This document shows positions 8,803 through 20,157 of a stretch of 64,000 bases of DNA, one piece after another. The DNA is from Salinisphaera sp. (GTDB lineage Bacteria; Pseudomonadota; Gammaproteobacteria; Nevskiales; Salinisphaeraceae), in contig NZ_PBYA01000049.1 in the NCBI RefSeq assembly GCF_002729955.1, forward strand, positions 62,001 through 126,000, written 5' to 3'. The notes under the pieces were generated by a model. The model was not told where the DNA came from, ran no database searches, and saw only the letters and a program-made list of their open reading frames with translations. The translations under genes and the position numbers were made by a program. The first letter of the stretch is position 1, and the number at the start of each line of letters is the position of its first letter.

Positions 8803-8834
8803 CGCCGCCGGCAACCGCCGGCGGCGTGCTTTTT
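8803..8834 (+). terminator. Rho-independent terminator after grxD
   Basis: A 9-bp perfect GC stem (CGCCGCCGG / CCGGCGGCG) with a 6-base loop, then GTGC and five T. Confidence 0.85.
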
Positions 8835-8863
8835 GTCGCGAGATACACAAGGAGTAGTGGCCC

Positions 8864-10633
<1,770 letters not shown>

Positions 10634-10660
10634 TGTCGGCATGACATGAAGTGATACGAG

Positions 10661-10692
10661 CGGGCCACGTTTCGACGTGGCCCGTTTGTTTG
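10661..10692 (+). terminator. Rho-independent terminator after icd
   Basis: A 10-bp perfect stem (CGGGCCACGT / ACGTGGCCCG) with a TTCG loop, followed by TTTGTTTG. It begins 28 bases after the icd stop. Confidence 0.9.
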
Positions 10693-10723
10693 TATCCGAA
10701 AAAACAAAGAGGCTTCGCAGCGC

Positions 10724-11494
10724 GTGGACAACAGCTCGTCTTCTTCACCGGACCGCATCGGCATTGTGCTGATCGGCGACGAACTGCTTTCGGGCAAGCG
10801 TCAGGACAAACACATGCCCCGGGTCATCGAGATCCTCGATGCGCGCGGCATGGAACTGTCCTGGGCCCGCATGGTGGGCGATGATGCCGGTCTGCTAGAA
10901 GCCACCTTGCGTGAAACGCTGGCGGCCAACGATATCGTGTTCAGCTTCGGCGGTATCGGTGCGACCCCGGACGATCGCACACGCCAATGTGCAGCCGCCG
11001 CAGCCGGCGTGGCGCTGGAATTCAATGCCGAAGGGCGGGCGCTGCTGGAAGCCCGCTTTGGCGACGAGGCCTATCCCAAGCGGATTCACATGGTGGAATG
11101 GCCGGTCGGTGCCCAGGTCATCCCCAATCCGGTCAATCAGGTACCCGGCTTCTCCTTCGGCCATCATCATTTCGTGCCGGGGTTTCCCAATATGGCCTGG
11201 CCGATGATCGAGTGGGTGCTGGATACCCACTACCCGCATCTGCAGCGCGCCGAGCGCAATGTCGAACGACTGCTGGAGGTGCTCGACACCCCGGAAAGCG
11301 CGTTGATCGACCTCATGCAGCAGGTCATGGATGCGCACCCCGAGGTACGGATTGCCTGCCTGCCGAATGCCAGCGGCAAACGATCTATCGAATTTGGGGT
11401 AAGGGGAACGCCGGTTGCGGCCGATAATGCCTTCTCAGCGCTCGTCGCCGCCTTGGAAGCGGCCGACGTACCGCTCGGGCGCGGCCGGCCATAA
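10724..11494 (+). CDS. CinA-like protein, molybdopterin-binding-fold domain only
   Basis: 256 residues from a GTG start at 10724, with AAAGAGG about 11 bases upstream. The N-terminal 170 residues match the MoaB/MogA-like (MoCF) domain of the competence/damage-inducible protein CinA: IVLIGDELLSGKRQDKH, FGGIGATPDD and FVPGFPNMAWPM. The nicotinamide-mononucleotide amidohydrolase domain that follows in full-length CinA is missing, and the C-terminal part (LLEVLDTPESALIDLMQ...) resembles the other single-domain family members. Substrate unknown; nucleotide-pyrophosphatase activity has been described for this domain in some CinA proteins. Isolated between a terminator and the next gene. Confidence 0.8.
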   Translation: MDNSSSSSPDRIGIVLIGDELLSGKRQDKHMPRVIEILDARGMELSWARMVGDDAGLLEATLRETLAANDIVFSFGGIGATPDDRTRQCAAAAAGVALEFNAEGRALLEARFGDEAYPKRIHMVEWPVGAQVIPNPVNQVPGFSFGHHHFVPGFPNMAWPMIEWVLDTHYPHLQRAERNVERLLEVLDTPESALIDLMQQVMDAHPEVRIACLPNASGKRSIEFGVRGTPVAADNAFSALVAALEAADVPLGRGRP

Positions 11495-11565
11495 CCATGG
11501 GCCGGTTCAGTTATCGCGTTGTAGTGCCGTGTTATTGAATATTTTCTGAAGCTGCCGGTGTCGGA

Positions 11566-13272
11566 GTGAACACTCGCCCGGGGGAGGCCTTCTTGCAGCA
11601 GTCGAACGCAACACCTTTATCCCGGATGACGTCGATCTTCAGCGGCGGTCTGTCGCGCTACGCGCTGTATGGCTTCGCAATCGCCGTGATTGCGGTTTTA
11701 ATGGCGACGGTCGCCGCGGTCATGCTGTCGGGCAAGGCGCTCACCCTGGCGAATCTCTACGCGGCGCAGGCCAGCAACCCCATGCTGATGGCGCTGGACC
11801 TGATGCCCTTTATCTTTGCCCTGTGGGCTCAGGGGCTGGCCGCGGGCTTTTCCGACGAAAAAGCCGGCGCCCGATCGAAGAAGACGGATACTGAGCAAAG
11901 CGAAAAGCTCGCTCTCAAGGCCGAAGCCCGTCGGCTCGAACAGGAAGACACGTTGACCGGGCTGGCCAATCGCGCCCATTTTTTGCAACAGCTGGATGCA
12001 AGCCTGCGCGATGCCGAGCTCAACCGTACGCGGGTGGGCGTCATCGTGCTCGACCTGGACGGCTTTTCCGAGGTCAACGACCAGTTCGGCGCGGCCACTG
12101 GCGATCGCGTACTCAAGAGCGTGGCACGCCGTTTGTCCAACGCGACGGAAAATACGGGGTCGATTCTGGCGCGACTGGGCGGCAACAGTTTCGGCCTGGC
12201 GATCGACGCCCTGCAATCCACCCAGGCGCTCGAGGACCTCGCCCAGCGCATGCGCGACGTGCTGGTGCCGCCCTGTACGCTCGACAAGCTGTCGCTGAAC
12301 CTGGCGGCGAGCGTGGGCGGGGCAGTCTATCCCGACAATGCCACCGACTCGTTCGGGCTGGTGAATGCCGCGGACGGCGCCATGCAGCATGCAAAAGCGG
12401 GCGGCGGTGGTTTCGAGCTGGTCCAGACCGCGATACCGGTCGAAGACGCCGAGATGCACAGCCTCAGCGCCGAACTGCGTACCGCCATCGAGCAGGACCA
12501 GCTGGTGCTGTATCTGCAGCCGCTCATCGATGTTCAGGCCGATGAAGTACACGGCGTGGAAGCGCTGGTGCGGTGGCAACACCCACGCCGCGGCTTTCTG
12601 CCGCCCGGTGAGTTCATACCCCGTGCCGAACGCGCCGGGCTGATGAACGAGCTATCGAAGTGGGTGCTGCGCCGGGCGCTCGAATACAACGCGGCCTTGC
12701 GCAAGCAAGGCTGGTCGATCGGCGTATCGGTCAACCTGTCGGCACGCTCGCTTCTCGACCCGGATTTTCCGGATCTGCTGGCTGACCTGTTGGCAACCTA
12801 CGAAGTGCCTTCGGAAGTGCTGACCATCGAGATCACTGAAGATACCCTGATGTCGGACCAGCGCCGCACCATGGATGTGGTGACGCGGGTGTCGAATATG
12901 GGTATCCATATCTCGATCGACGACTTCGGCACCGGCTACTCGCAGCTGACCTATCTCAAGCGTCTGCCGGCCAGCGAAATCAAGATTGATCGCTCGTTCG
13001 TGACCGACATGCTCGAATCCGATACCGACATGGCCATCGTCAAGGCCACCATCGAACTCGGGCATGCGCTGGGTCTGCGGGCGGTAGCGGAAGGTATCGA
13101 GTATGAGAACCAGAGCGTCAAGCTGCGCGAGCTGGGCTGCGACATCATTCAGGGCTACTACATGGGCCGTCCCATGCCTTACGACAAACTCTGCGAGTGG
13201 CTGGCCGAATGGCAGTTGCACCACCAGCCAGAGGCCATGGCGGTGGGTGAATCGGCGCGCGGCAGCTATTAG
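11566..13272 (+). CDS. Membrane-anchored GGDEF-EAL protein, likely cyclic-di-GMP phosphodiesterase
   Basis: 568 residues if started at GTG 11566; the TTG at 11593 is more likely because GGGGAGG lies 5 bases before it (559 aa). The N-terminus holds two hydrophobic segments (about residues 32-55 and 70-95), then a charged helix and a GGDEF domain whose signature is RLGGNSFG, so the catalytic Asp-Glu is replaced (Asn207-Ser208) and cyclase activity is probably lost. The EAL domain is intact: E332-A-L in GVEALVRW, SVNLSARSL, IEITEDTLM, ISIDDFGTGYS, EIKIDRSF, AEGIE and IQGYYMGRPM. Such proteins hydrolyse cyclic di-GMP, with the degenerate GGDEF domain often serving as a GTP sensor. Stand-alone gene. 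Confidence 0.92.
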   Translation: MNTRPGEAFLQQSNATPLSRMTSIFSGGLSRYALYGFAIAVIAVLMATVAAVMLSGKALTLANLYAAQASNPMLMALDLMPFIFALWAQGLAAGFSDEKAGARSKKTDTEQSEKLALKAEARRLEQEDTLTGLANRAHFLQQLDASLRDAELNRTRVGVIVLDLDGFSEVNDQFGAATGDRVLKSVARRLSNATENTGSILARLGGNSFGLAIDALQSTQALEDLAQRMRDVLVPPCTLDKLSLNLAASVGGAVYPDNATDSFGLVNAADGAMQHAKAGGGGFELVQTAIPVEDAEMHSLSAELRTAIEQDQLVLYLQPLIDVQADEVHGVEALVRWQHPRRGFLPPGEFIPRAERAGLMNELSKWVLRRALEYNAALRKQGWSIGVSVNLSARSLLDPDFPDLLADLLATYEVPSEVLTIEITEDTLMSDQRRTMDVVTRVSNMGIHISIDDFGTGYSQLTYLKRLPASEIKIDRSFVTDMLESDTDMAIVKATIELGHALGLRAVAEGIEYENQSVKLRELGCDIIQGYYMGRPMPYDKLCEWLAEWQLHHQPEAMAVGESARGSY

Positions 13273-13290
13273 CCACGGTGTGGCGCGTAG

Positions 13291-14322
13291 CTAGTGCGGG
13301 TACGATCCGTGCGCGTCGATAGACACGGCCTGCCCGAATGCGGGGGCGATAAAGCGCTCGGCGGCCAGCCCGGCTTCGGAGCGCGCCCTCGCTAATGCGG
13401 CGGCGGGGGCGTGCTGGCCTTCGTCGGTAAGTTTGAACGTCGCGAAATGAATGCCAATGCTCTGGTCCGCGCCGAGCAGCTGATGCGCCTCGACGGCGTC
13501 GGCGGGGTTCATGTGCTGCGGGGCCATGAACCAGCGCGGCTCATAGGCACCGATCGGTAGCAGGGCGATGCGCGGCGGGCCCAGCTGTTGCCGGATCGCC
13601 TGGAAATGCGATCCCATGCCGGTATCGCCGGCGAAGTAGACGGCGCCGGCGGGGGTGTCGAACCAGAAGCCGGCCCAAAGCGAGCGGTTGCGGTCGAACA
13701 GGCCGCGCCGCGACCAGTGTCGGGCCGGTGTGAGCGTGACCCGAACGCGCTCGTTCAAATCGAGGCCCTGCCACCAGTCGCGACTGACGATGTGTCGGCC
13801 GCCAAAACGCTTTATCGGGGCGTCGAGACCCAGCGGCACCACGAACAACGGATCGAATCGGGCGATCAGGCGCTTTATCGATACGCGGTCGAGATGGTCG
13901 TAGTGTGCGTGGCTGACGGCGACGATATCGATGGCCGGCAGCGCATCGAAGGCCACCCCGGGCGGGTGATAGCGGCGCGGGCCGGCCCAGGACAGGGGAC
14001 TGGCGCGCTCGGAAAAGATGGGATCGGTGAGAATGTTCAGCCCGGCGGTCTGAATGAGCAGGGTGGCGTGGTTGATCCAGGTAATACGCAGCCCATGTTC
14101 CAGGCGCTGCGGCGGTGCGGGCGGCGGCTCGAAGTGCTCGACCCGTTGCCACGGCTGACTGTCTCGCTCGCGCCACCAGCGCAGCAGGTCGCAGGCGCTA
14201 TGCCGGATCGGGCTCGGGTTATAAAAACGCCGGCCATCGAAATGATCGCTCGTCGGACCGCGGTCACCCGCGTTGATGTTCGGCAAGAGCCGTTGGGTCA
14301 ATATGCGTAGCGTGTGTTTCAT
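13291..14322 (-). CDS. Metallo-beta-lactamase-fold hydrolase, NAPE-PLD/UlaG-like
   Basis: 343 residues. The zinc motif SHAHYDHLD, ITWINHATLLIQ, NILTDPIFSERASPLSW, TPARHWSRRG and YFAGDTGMG match the NAPE-hydrolysing phospholipase D-like / RomA-type branch of the beta-lactamase fold. The substrate cannot be read from sequence: candidates are phospholipid-derived or phosphodiester compounds. No clear signal peptide. Convergent with the EAL gene (18 bases apart) and 13 bases downstream of the EamA transporter on the same strand, so the two may be co-transcribed. Confidence 0.85.
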   Translation of the reverse strand: MKHTLRILTQRLLPNINAGDRGPTSDHFDGRRFYNPSPIRHSACDLLRWWRERDSQPWQRVEHFEPPPAPPQRLEHGLRITWINHATLLIQTAGLNILTDPIFSERASPLSWAGPRRYHPPGVAFDALPAIDIVAVSHAHYDHLDRVSIKRLIARFDPLFVVPLGLDAPIKRFGGRHIVSRDWWQGLDLNERVRVTLTPARHWSRRGLFDRNRSLWAGFWFDTPAGAVYFAGDTGMGSHFQAIRQQLGPPRIALLPIGAYEPRWFMAPQHMNPADAVEAHQLLGADQSIGIHFATFKLTDEGQHAPAAALARARSEAGLAAERFIAPAFGQAVSIDAHGSYPH

Positions 14323-14335
14323 GCAGGGCGGGCCG

Positions 14336-15214
14336 TCAGCTGCGCTGGCGACGCGGGCGGCGGGTGACGACCACGATCAAGGCGGCACAGATCACCGCCG
14401 CCGCACCGAGCGCGCTCAGCAGATCGGGCGTTTCCTGCCATACCACCCAGCCGATCAGGGCGGCGAACAATACCGTCGTATAGATCAGCGCACCGATATG
14501 GGCAGCGGGCGCCAGGCTATAGGCCCGGGGCAGCAGCAGTTGGCCGGCCGTTGCGATACTGCCGGCGCCCGCCAGCGCCAGCCACTGCGTGGTTGTAGGC
14601 GTCTGCCAGGCCAGGGCTGCCGGTATGGCTGATACGAGGGTGCCGAGCACGCTGAAATACATCACGATACGTACCGTCGGCTCAGTATCCGACATGCGCC
14701 GAATGGCAGCCATCGAGGTGGCCGCGAGAATGCCCGCTGCAAGACCTGCCAACCCGGCCGGCCCCTGCCATCCCAGGCCGGGTTTGAGGATGAGCACCAC
14801 GCCGACAAAGCCGATGATCACGGCCGGAAAGATACGCGGCGCCGGGCGCTCGCCCAGCCATATCCAGGCGATGAAGGGAAGAAACAGCGGTTGGCTGTAG
14901 TTCAACAGCACCGCACTGGCCAGCGGCATCTGCGACAGGGCATAGAAAAAGCAGTACATGGCGCCCAGCCCCGTCGCGGCGCGCAGCAGATGCATGCCGG
15001 GGCGGGCTGTGCGCATCGATACGGCAGACGGGCCGCGCCGCGCAAGCCAGGGCAGGAGGACCAGCAGCGCGAACAGGTTGCGAAAGAATACGACCACCGC
15101 GTTGGGCAGCTCGTTGCCGGCGAGCTTCACGCAGGCACTGACCACGGCAAACGCGCCCGCCCCCGCGACGGCCATCAGCGCGCCGCGGCGCAGATCGGTC
15201 GTGCGGGCGTTCAT
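14336..15214 (-). CDS. EamA (DMT superfamily) transporter
   Basis: 292 residues, about ten hydrophobic segments arranged as two EamA repeats, with family patterns such as FFRNLFALLVLLPWL, FYALSQMPLASAVLL and WLGERPAPRIFPAVIIGFVGV. Drug/metabolite transporters of this type export or import small metabolites; the substrate is unknown. The C-terminus is basic (RRPRRQRS), fitting a cytoplasmic tail. It is upstream of and 13 bases from the beta-lactamase-fold gene on the same strand. About 165 bp separate its start from the rhodanese gene, with nothing recognisable. Confidence 0.9.
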   Translation of the reverse strand: MNARTTDLRRGALMAVAGAGAFAVVSACVKLAGNELPNAVVVFFRNLFALLVLLPWLARRGPSAVSMRTARPGMHLLRAATGLGAMYCFFYALSQMPLASAVLLNYSQPLFLPFIAWIWLGERPAPRIFPAVIIGFVGVVLILKPGLGWQGPAGLAGLAAGILAATSMAAIRRMSDTEPTVRIVMYFSVLGTLVSAIPAALAWQTPTTTQWLALAGAGSIATAGQLLLPRAYSLAPAAHIGALIYTTVLFAALIGWVVWQETPDLLSALGAAAVICAALIVVVTRRPRRQRS

Positions 15215-15378
15215 GGGGCACCCGGCGAGCTATCGATAGCGCCGGTCCGCGACGCCGCGGTGTATCGACACACCGCAGGTTCGATTCGAGACGAATACCC
15301 GACGGGCCGAATCGGCCAGATCGGCCCGTCGGACGTGCGCCGCGTACGCGACTTTTCGCGTTGCAGCGCCGGCCATGG

Positions 15379-16197
15379 TCAGCTTGCGTCGAGCGTATCG
15401 CTGACGGGCGTATCGGGGGCGTTGCCCCAGTCCGACCAGGCGCCGGGATAGCCGCGGACCTTGTCGAAGCCGAGATACTTGAGCACGAGATAGCTGTACG
15501 AGGAGCGCATATGGCTCTGGCAGTAGTTGACGATATCGTGCTCGCTTTCGACGTCGTGCTCGGCGATAACCTGAAGCAGCTCGCTGCGTGGGCGCAGGCG
15601 GCCGTCCGGGCCCTTGAGCAGGTTCCAGTCGAGATTGATCGCGCCGGGGATGTGGCCGCCGCGGGCGCTGCGCACATCGGCGCCCGCGTATTCGGGGGCG
15701 CTACGCACGTCCAGAAACGCTACATCCGGGTCGTCCAGATGGGCCTGGATCCATTCGCGATCCGCAATGCCTTCGGGCCGGCGTTCCACCTTGAACGAGC
15801 TGGCACCGTCCTGAGGCGGGCCGCTTTCCAGCGTGAGGCCGGCCTCATGCCAGGCGGCCAACCCGCCGTCGAGCAGCGAGATACGGTCATGCCCCATCAC
15901 GTCCAGCGTATACAGCAGGCGTGCGGCCTGGGAGTCGCCGGCACGGTCGTAGGCCACGATATGGGCATCGTTGCACAGCCCGGCATCGGAGAAGGCTTCG
16001 GCAAGCTGCTGTGCGTCAGGCAGCAGACCGGCCACCGGCGGTGCGCCGGTGGTGAAATCGGCCATCGTGATCTGCAGCGCCCCCGGAATATGCGCCTGGG
16101 CATAGTCCTGCGGGCTGTCGATCGCGACGATCTGAACGTCGCTGATCGCGGCGTTCAGCTGCTCGGCATCGACGAACAGGGGGAGCTTGGCGGACAT
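15379..16197 (-). CDS. Two-domain rhodanese-like sulfurtransferase
   Basis: 272 residues with tandem rhodanese domains: an inactive N-terminal one (FVDAEQLNAAISDVQIVAIDSP... LLDGGLAAWHEAGL) and a C-terminal one with the catalytic cysteine in NYCQSHMRSS. Enzymes of this kind move a sulfane sulfur from thiosulfate or 3-mercaptopyruvate to cyanide or a thiol. The active-site loop CQSHMR does not match the CGSGVTA loop of mercaptopyruvate sulfurtransferase, so thiosulfate or another donor is more likely. Cytoplasmic; start ATG at 16197 preceded by AGGAGAC. It is 30 bases downstream of ppsA on the same strand and may be transcribed with it. Confidence 0.9.
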   Translation of the reverse strand: MSAKLPLFVDAEQLNAAISDVQIVAIDSPQDYAQAHIPGALQITMADFTTGAPPVAGLLPDAQQLAEAFSDAGLCNDAHIVAYDRAGDSQAARLLYTLDVMGHDRISLLDGGLAAWHEAGLTLESGPPQDGASSFKVERRPEGIADREWIQAHLDDPDVAFLDVRSAPEYAGADVRSARGGHIPGAINLDWNLLKGPDGRLRPRSELLQVIAEHDVESEHDIVNYCQSHMRSSYSYLVLKYLGFDKVRGYPGAWSDWGNAPDTPVSDTLDAS

Positions 16198-16227
16198 ACG
16201 GTCTCCTGATTTAACGAAATACAGGGA

Positions 16228-18600
16228 CTATACGGTCTCGCCCGCCAGATAGAGCCAGGTGCTGACCACGGTATCCGGGTTCAGCGACATGCTCTCGATG
16301 TTCTGTTCGAGCAGCCACTTGGCCAGATCCGGGTAGTCGGAAGGGCCCTGGCCACAGATGCCGACGTACTTGTTGTTGCGCTTGCAGGCCGAGATCGCCT
16401 TTTCCAGCATCACCTTGACCGCCGGATCGCGTTCGTCGAACAGATGCGAAATCAGCCCCGAGTCGCGGTCCAGGCCCAGCGAGAGCTGGGTCATGTCATT
16501 CGAGCCGATCGAGAAGCCGTCGAAATACTCCAGGAACTCGTCGGCCAGGATGGCGTTCGAGGGCAGCTCGCACATCATGATGACCTTGAGATCGTCCTCG
16601 CCGCGCTTGAGCCCGTGGGCGGCCAGCAGCTCGCTCACGCCCTTGGCTTCGCCGAGGGTACGCACGAACGGAATCATGATCTGGACGTTCTTCAGCCCCA
16701 TGTCGTCGCGAACGCGCTTGACCGCGGCCAGCTCCAGCTCGAAGCAGGGGGTGAAATCCTCGGCCAGATAGCGCGAGGCACCGCGCCAGCCGATCATCGG
16801 GTTCTCTTCGTCGGGCTCGAAGCGCTCGCCGCCGATGAGGTTGGCGTATTCGTTGGACTTGAAGTCCGACAGGCGAACGATCACCGGTTTGGGCGCAAAG
16901 GCCGCGGCGATGGTGGCAATGCCTTCGACCAGGCGGTCAATATAGAACTCGACCGGGCTGGAGTAGCCGGCGATATGCGCATCGATGGTCTTCTTCAGGT
17001 CATCCGGCTGGTCGTCGTATTCCAGCAGGGCACGCGGATGCACGCCGATCTGACGGTTGATGATGAATTCCAGCCGGGCCAGGCCCACGCCTGCGTTCGG
17101 CGTCATGGCGAAGTCGAAGGCACGCTCGGGGTTGCCCACGTTCATCATGATCTTGGTATTGATCTCGGGCATCTTGTCGAGCGAGACCTCGTCGACGTTG
17201 AAGTCGATCTCGCCGTCGTAGACATAGCCCGTATCGCCTTCCGCGCAGGACACGGTCACGGCCATGCCGTCGCTGAGCTTTTCGGTGGCATCGCCGCTGC
17301 CCACCACGGCCGGGATACCGAGCTCGCGGGCGATGATCGCTGCGTGGCAGGTGCGCCCGCCGCGGTTGGTCACGATCGCTGCGGCACGCTTCATGACCGG
17401 TTCCCAGTCCGGGTCGGTCATGTCCGTGACCAGGATATCGCCGGCCTGGACCTTGTTCATTTCCTTGATGGATTTGACGTTGCGCACCTTGCCGGCGCCG
17501 ACGCGTTGACCGATCGAACGGCCTTCCACCAGGACATCGCGGCCGGCGGAGTTGAGCTGGTAACGCTCGAGCGTGCCGCCGCTGTTGGATTTAACCGTCT
17601 CCGGACGGGCCTGCAGGATATAGAGTTCGCCGGTCTCGCCGTCCTTGCCCCATTCGATATCCATCGGGCGGCCGTAGTGGCGCTCGATAATCAGCGCCTG
17701 GGCGGCCAGCGCCTCGGCGTCGGCATCGGTGATCGAGAAGCGGCTCTGGTCGGCGGCGTCGACGTCCACGAACTCGGTGGTCTTGCCGTGGCTGCGATCG
17801 GCCGTATAGACCATCTTCACGGCCTTGCCGCCGTTCACCCGTCGCAGGATCGCCGGGCGCTTGGCGTCGACGTTGGCCTTGTAGACATAGAATTCGTCGG
17901 GGTTCACCGCGCCCTGAACCACGGCTTCGCCGAGGCCCCAGGAACTGGTGATGAAGACCACCTGGTCGAACCCGGATTCGGTATCGATGGTGAACATCAC
18001 GCCCGAAGAACCCGTATCCGAACGCACCATGCGCTGGATGCCGGCCGAGAGCGCGACCTGGCTGTGCTCGAAGCCCTTGTGCACGCGATAGGAGATCGCC
18101 CGGTCGTTGAACAACGAAGCGAACACGTCCTTGATCGCGAGCATGACGTTGTCGAGCCCGCGCACGTTGAGAAAGGTTTCCTGCTGGCCGGCGAAGGAGG
18201 CGTCGGGCAGGTCTTCCGCGGTTGCCGAGGAGCGCACGGCCACGGAAATATCCGCGTTGTCGCCGGCCAGCGTTTCGAACGACTCGCGGATCGCGTCTTC
18301 CAGTTCGGGCGGGAAGGGGTGGTCGATCACCCAACGCCGGATCTTGTCACCCGTCTCGGCCAGGGCATCGACATCGTCGACGTCCAGCGCATCAAGCGCG
18401 GCGTTAATGCGATCGGCCAGCCCGTCGTGGGCAAGAAACTGGCGATAGGCATCGGCGGTGGTCGCGAAACCGTCGGGCACATTCACGCCGGCATCGGCGA
18501 GATGGCTGATCATTTCGCCCAGAGAGGCGTTCTTGCCGCCGACCGTCTCGACGTCGTTCATTCCCAACTGGCTGAACCAGGCCACGTGCTCGCTTTGCAA
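16228..18600 (-). CDS. ppsA: Phosphoenolpyruvate synthase (pyruvate, water dikinase)
   Basis: Converts pyruvate, ATP and water to PEP, AMP and phosphate in gluconeogenesis. Three domains in order: ATP-grasp ([35 protein letters not shown]), the swivelling phosphohistidine domain ([18 protein letters not shown]) and the PEP/pyruvate barrel ending with the catalytic cysteine in [12 protein letters not shown]. Start chosen at TTG 18600 (790 aa), which has GAGGA 8 bases upstream and gives a normal N-terminus. A second TTG 15 bases further upstream (18615) is in frame but would sit in the ribosome-binding site. Divergent from its regulator ppsR across about 145 bp. Confidence 0.95.
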   Translation of the reverse strand: MQSEHVAWFSQLGMNDVETVGGKNASLGEMISHLADAGVNVPDGFATTADAYRQFLAHDGLADRINAALDALDVDDVDALAETGDKIRRWVIDHPFPPELEDAIRESFETLAGDNADISVAVRSSATAEDLPDASFAGQQETFLNVRGLDNVMLAIKDVFASLFNDRAISYRVHKGFEHSQVALSAGIQRMVRSDTGSSGVMFTIDTESGFDQVVFITSSWGLGEAVVQGAVNPDEFYVYKANVDAKRPAILRRVNGGKAVKMVYTADRSHGKTTEFVDVDAADQSRFSITDADAEALAAQALIIERHYGRPMDIEWGKDGETGELYILQARPETVKSNSGGTLERYQLNSAGRDVLVEGRSIGQRVGAGKVRNVKSIKEMNKVQAGDILVTDMTDPDWEPVMKRAAAIVTNRGGRTCHAAIIARELGIPAVVGSGDATEKLSDGMAVTVSCAEGDTGYVYDGEIDFNVDEVSLDKMPEINTKIMMNVGNPERAFDFAMTPNAGVGLARLEFIINRQIGVHPRALLEYDDQPDDLKKTIDAHIAGYSSPVEFYIDRLVEGIATIAAAFAPKPVIVRLSDFKSNEYANLIGGERFEPDEENPMIGWRGASRYLAEDFTPCFELELAAVKRVRDDMGLKNVQIMIPFVRTLGEAKGVSELLAAHGLKRGEDDLKVIMMCELPSNAILADEFLEYFDGFSIGSNDMTQLSLGLDRDSGLISHLFDERDPAVKVMLEKAISACKRNNKYVGICGQGPSDYPDLAKWLLEQNIESMSLNPDTVVSTWLYLAGETV

Positions 18601-18745
18601 GATGTGAGTCCTCAAAGGTAAACGTTCGAAAGCGCGATTTTACACATTCGCGAATGCTGTCGGGTCGAAAAACGCATCGCGCGCGACCGAATGCTCGGGT
18701 CGGCCCGACTAGGCGAAGCCTCGGCGCTCGTGCACGATAGCGCCC

Positions 18746-19582
18746 ATGACGACGAACGATCACCCCAAACGCTCGATATTCTTTCTGTCGGATCGCACCG
18801 GCATCACCGCCGAAACACTGGGCGCGACGCTGCTCACACAGTTCGATGAAGGCTCCTTCCGTCAGTCGACGCTGCCTTTCGTCAACACGCCGGAGAAAGC
18901 GCGTTCGGCGCTGGAGTACATGGAGCACACGGGCGCGGCGAGCGGGCTCAAACCCATCGTGTTCTCGACCACGGTGAGCGAAAAGGTGCGCGAGATCCTG
19001 CGCGAAGGCAACGTCGTGTTCCTGGATCTGTTCGATCAGTTCGTGCCGGCGCTGGAAGGCGCGCTCGATACCAAGTCCACGCATCGCGAAGGCCGTGCCC
19101 ACGGCATCGCCGACGAGGATATCTACGAGTCCCGTATCGATGCGATGAACTACGCGCTGACCCACGACGACGGCGTGGGCGAGAACGGTTATCACAAGGC
19201 CCAGGTCATCCTGGTCGCGCCTTCCAGGTGCGGCAAGACGCCGGTGTGTATCTATCTGGCCATGCAGCACGGCGTATATGCCGCGAACTATCCTCTCACC
19301 GAGGAGGATCTGGAGCGGCGCACGCTGCCGCCGTCGCTGGCCGACCACAAGGACAAGCTCTACGGCCTGTGGATCGACGCCGAGCGCCTGCACCAGATTC
19401 GTAGCGAACGCCGCAAGGGCAGCCAGTACGCGGCCTTGCCCCAGGTGTCCTATGAGCTGCGCCAGGCCGAAGGGCTCTACAAGCGCCACGGGCTGTCCTA
19501 CTCGGAGACCACCAACAAGTCGATCGAAGAGATTGCGACAATGATCATGCAGGACAAGAATATCCGCCGGCGCTCGTTCTGA
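18746..19582 (+). CDS. ppsR: PEP synthase regulatory protein (bifunctional kinase/pyrophosphorylase)
   Basis: 278 residues of the DUF299 / PSRP family. Recognisable parts are IFFLSDRTGITAETLG at the start, the P-loop-like VAPSRCGKTPVCIYLA and the basic C-terminus. The E. coli homologue switches PEP synthase off by ADP-dependent phosphorylation of a threonine close to the catalytic histidine and reactivates it by phosphate-dependent dephosphorylation; ppsA here has the matching GGRTCH site. The gene lies head-to-head with ppsA, as in many gammaproteobacteria. Confidence 0.95.
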   Translation: MTTNDHPKRSIFFLSDRTGITAETLGATLLTQFDEGSFRQSTLPFVNTPEKARSALEYMEHTGAASGLKPIVFSTTVSEKVREILREGNVVFLDLFDQFVPALEGALDTKSTHREGRAHGIADEDIYESRIDAMNYALTHDDGVGENGYHKAQVILVAPSRCGKTPVCIYLAMQHGVYAANYPLTEEDLERRTLPPSLADHKDKLYGLWIDAERLHQIRSERRKGSQYAALPQVSYELRQAEGLYKRHGLSYSETTNKSIEEIATMIMQDKNIRRRSF

Positions 19583-19610
19583 TGGGCCGGCGTGGCGGAC
19601 GCCCGCGGAT

Positions 19611-19638
19611 TTGAAAAGCGCCAACCCTGCCGTATAGT
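19611..19638 (+). promoter_or_regulatory. Promoter of the DUF1249 gene, predicted to give a leaderless mRNA
   Basis: TTGAAA (19611-19616), 16-base spacer, TATAGT (19633-19638). The ATG begins 8 bases after the last base of the -10, which is where transcription would be expected to start, so little or no 5' leader is left. Confidence 0.6.
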
Positions 19639-19645
19639 CCGCTAG

Positions 19646-20128
19646 ATGCCCACACTACAACGCAATCACTGGCTGGCCGCGGCACAGCCCCGGAGCTTTA
19701 CGGGCCTGATGGGGCTCTACGAGAGCAACTATCGGCGCTTTGAACGCCTGGTGCCGGAGCTGGATCTGCCGTTCGAAACGGCCGAGTCGCACGGCGCGGA
19801 CGATACGCTGTATCTGCGCGTGGTCGAGCGCTGTCGCTATACCACCACCGTGCATCTGACCTACTGGTTCGGCGAAGGCGAGGCCCGCCATCCCGATCCG
19901 GACCTGCTGCTACGCGTCTATCAGGATGCCCAGCTCGCCGAAGCCATCTCCTGCGATGCGCGCTCTCGCTATGTCGCGCTCGCCGGCGTGCCGCAGATCG
20001 ACGAAGACGTGCTCGCCACCCAGTGGCCGCGCAATCTGTTACTTAACAAGTGGCTGGCCTACTGTCTGGCCCAGGGCCACGGGTTCGGCGGGGCCAATCG
20101 CCCGCGCCAACGGCCCCAGAAGGCATAG
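19646..20128 (+). CDS. DUF1249 domain protein (YqiB-like)
   Basis: 160 residues. Conserved pieces of the family are LMGLYESNYRRFERLVPEL, YLRVVERCRYTTTVHLTYW and the C-terminal LLNKWLAYCLAQGHGF. The function of this family is unknown; in E. coli yqiB lies beside the cyclic-AMP phosphodiesterase gene cpdA, which is not seen here. No signal peptide or membrane segment. The promoter is placed so that the ATG is at or next to the transcription start. The stop is 30 bases before the convergent antiporter gene. Confidence 0.85.
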   Translation: MPTLQRNHWLAAAQPRSFTGLMGLYESNYRRFERLVPELDLPFETAESHGADDTLYLRVVERCRYTTTVHLTYWFGEGEARHPDPDLLLRVYQDAQLAEAISCDARSRYVALAGVPQIDEDVLATQWPRNLLLNKWLAYCLAQGHGFGGANRPRQRPQKA

Positions 20129-20157
20129 CCGCAGGCACGCCGACGGCCCCGGCAGGC

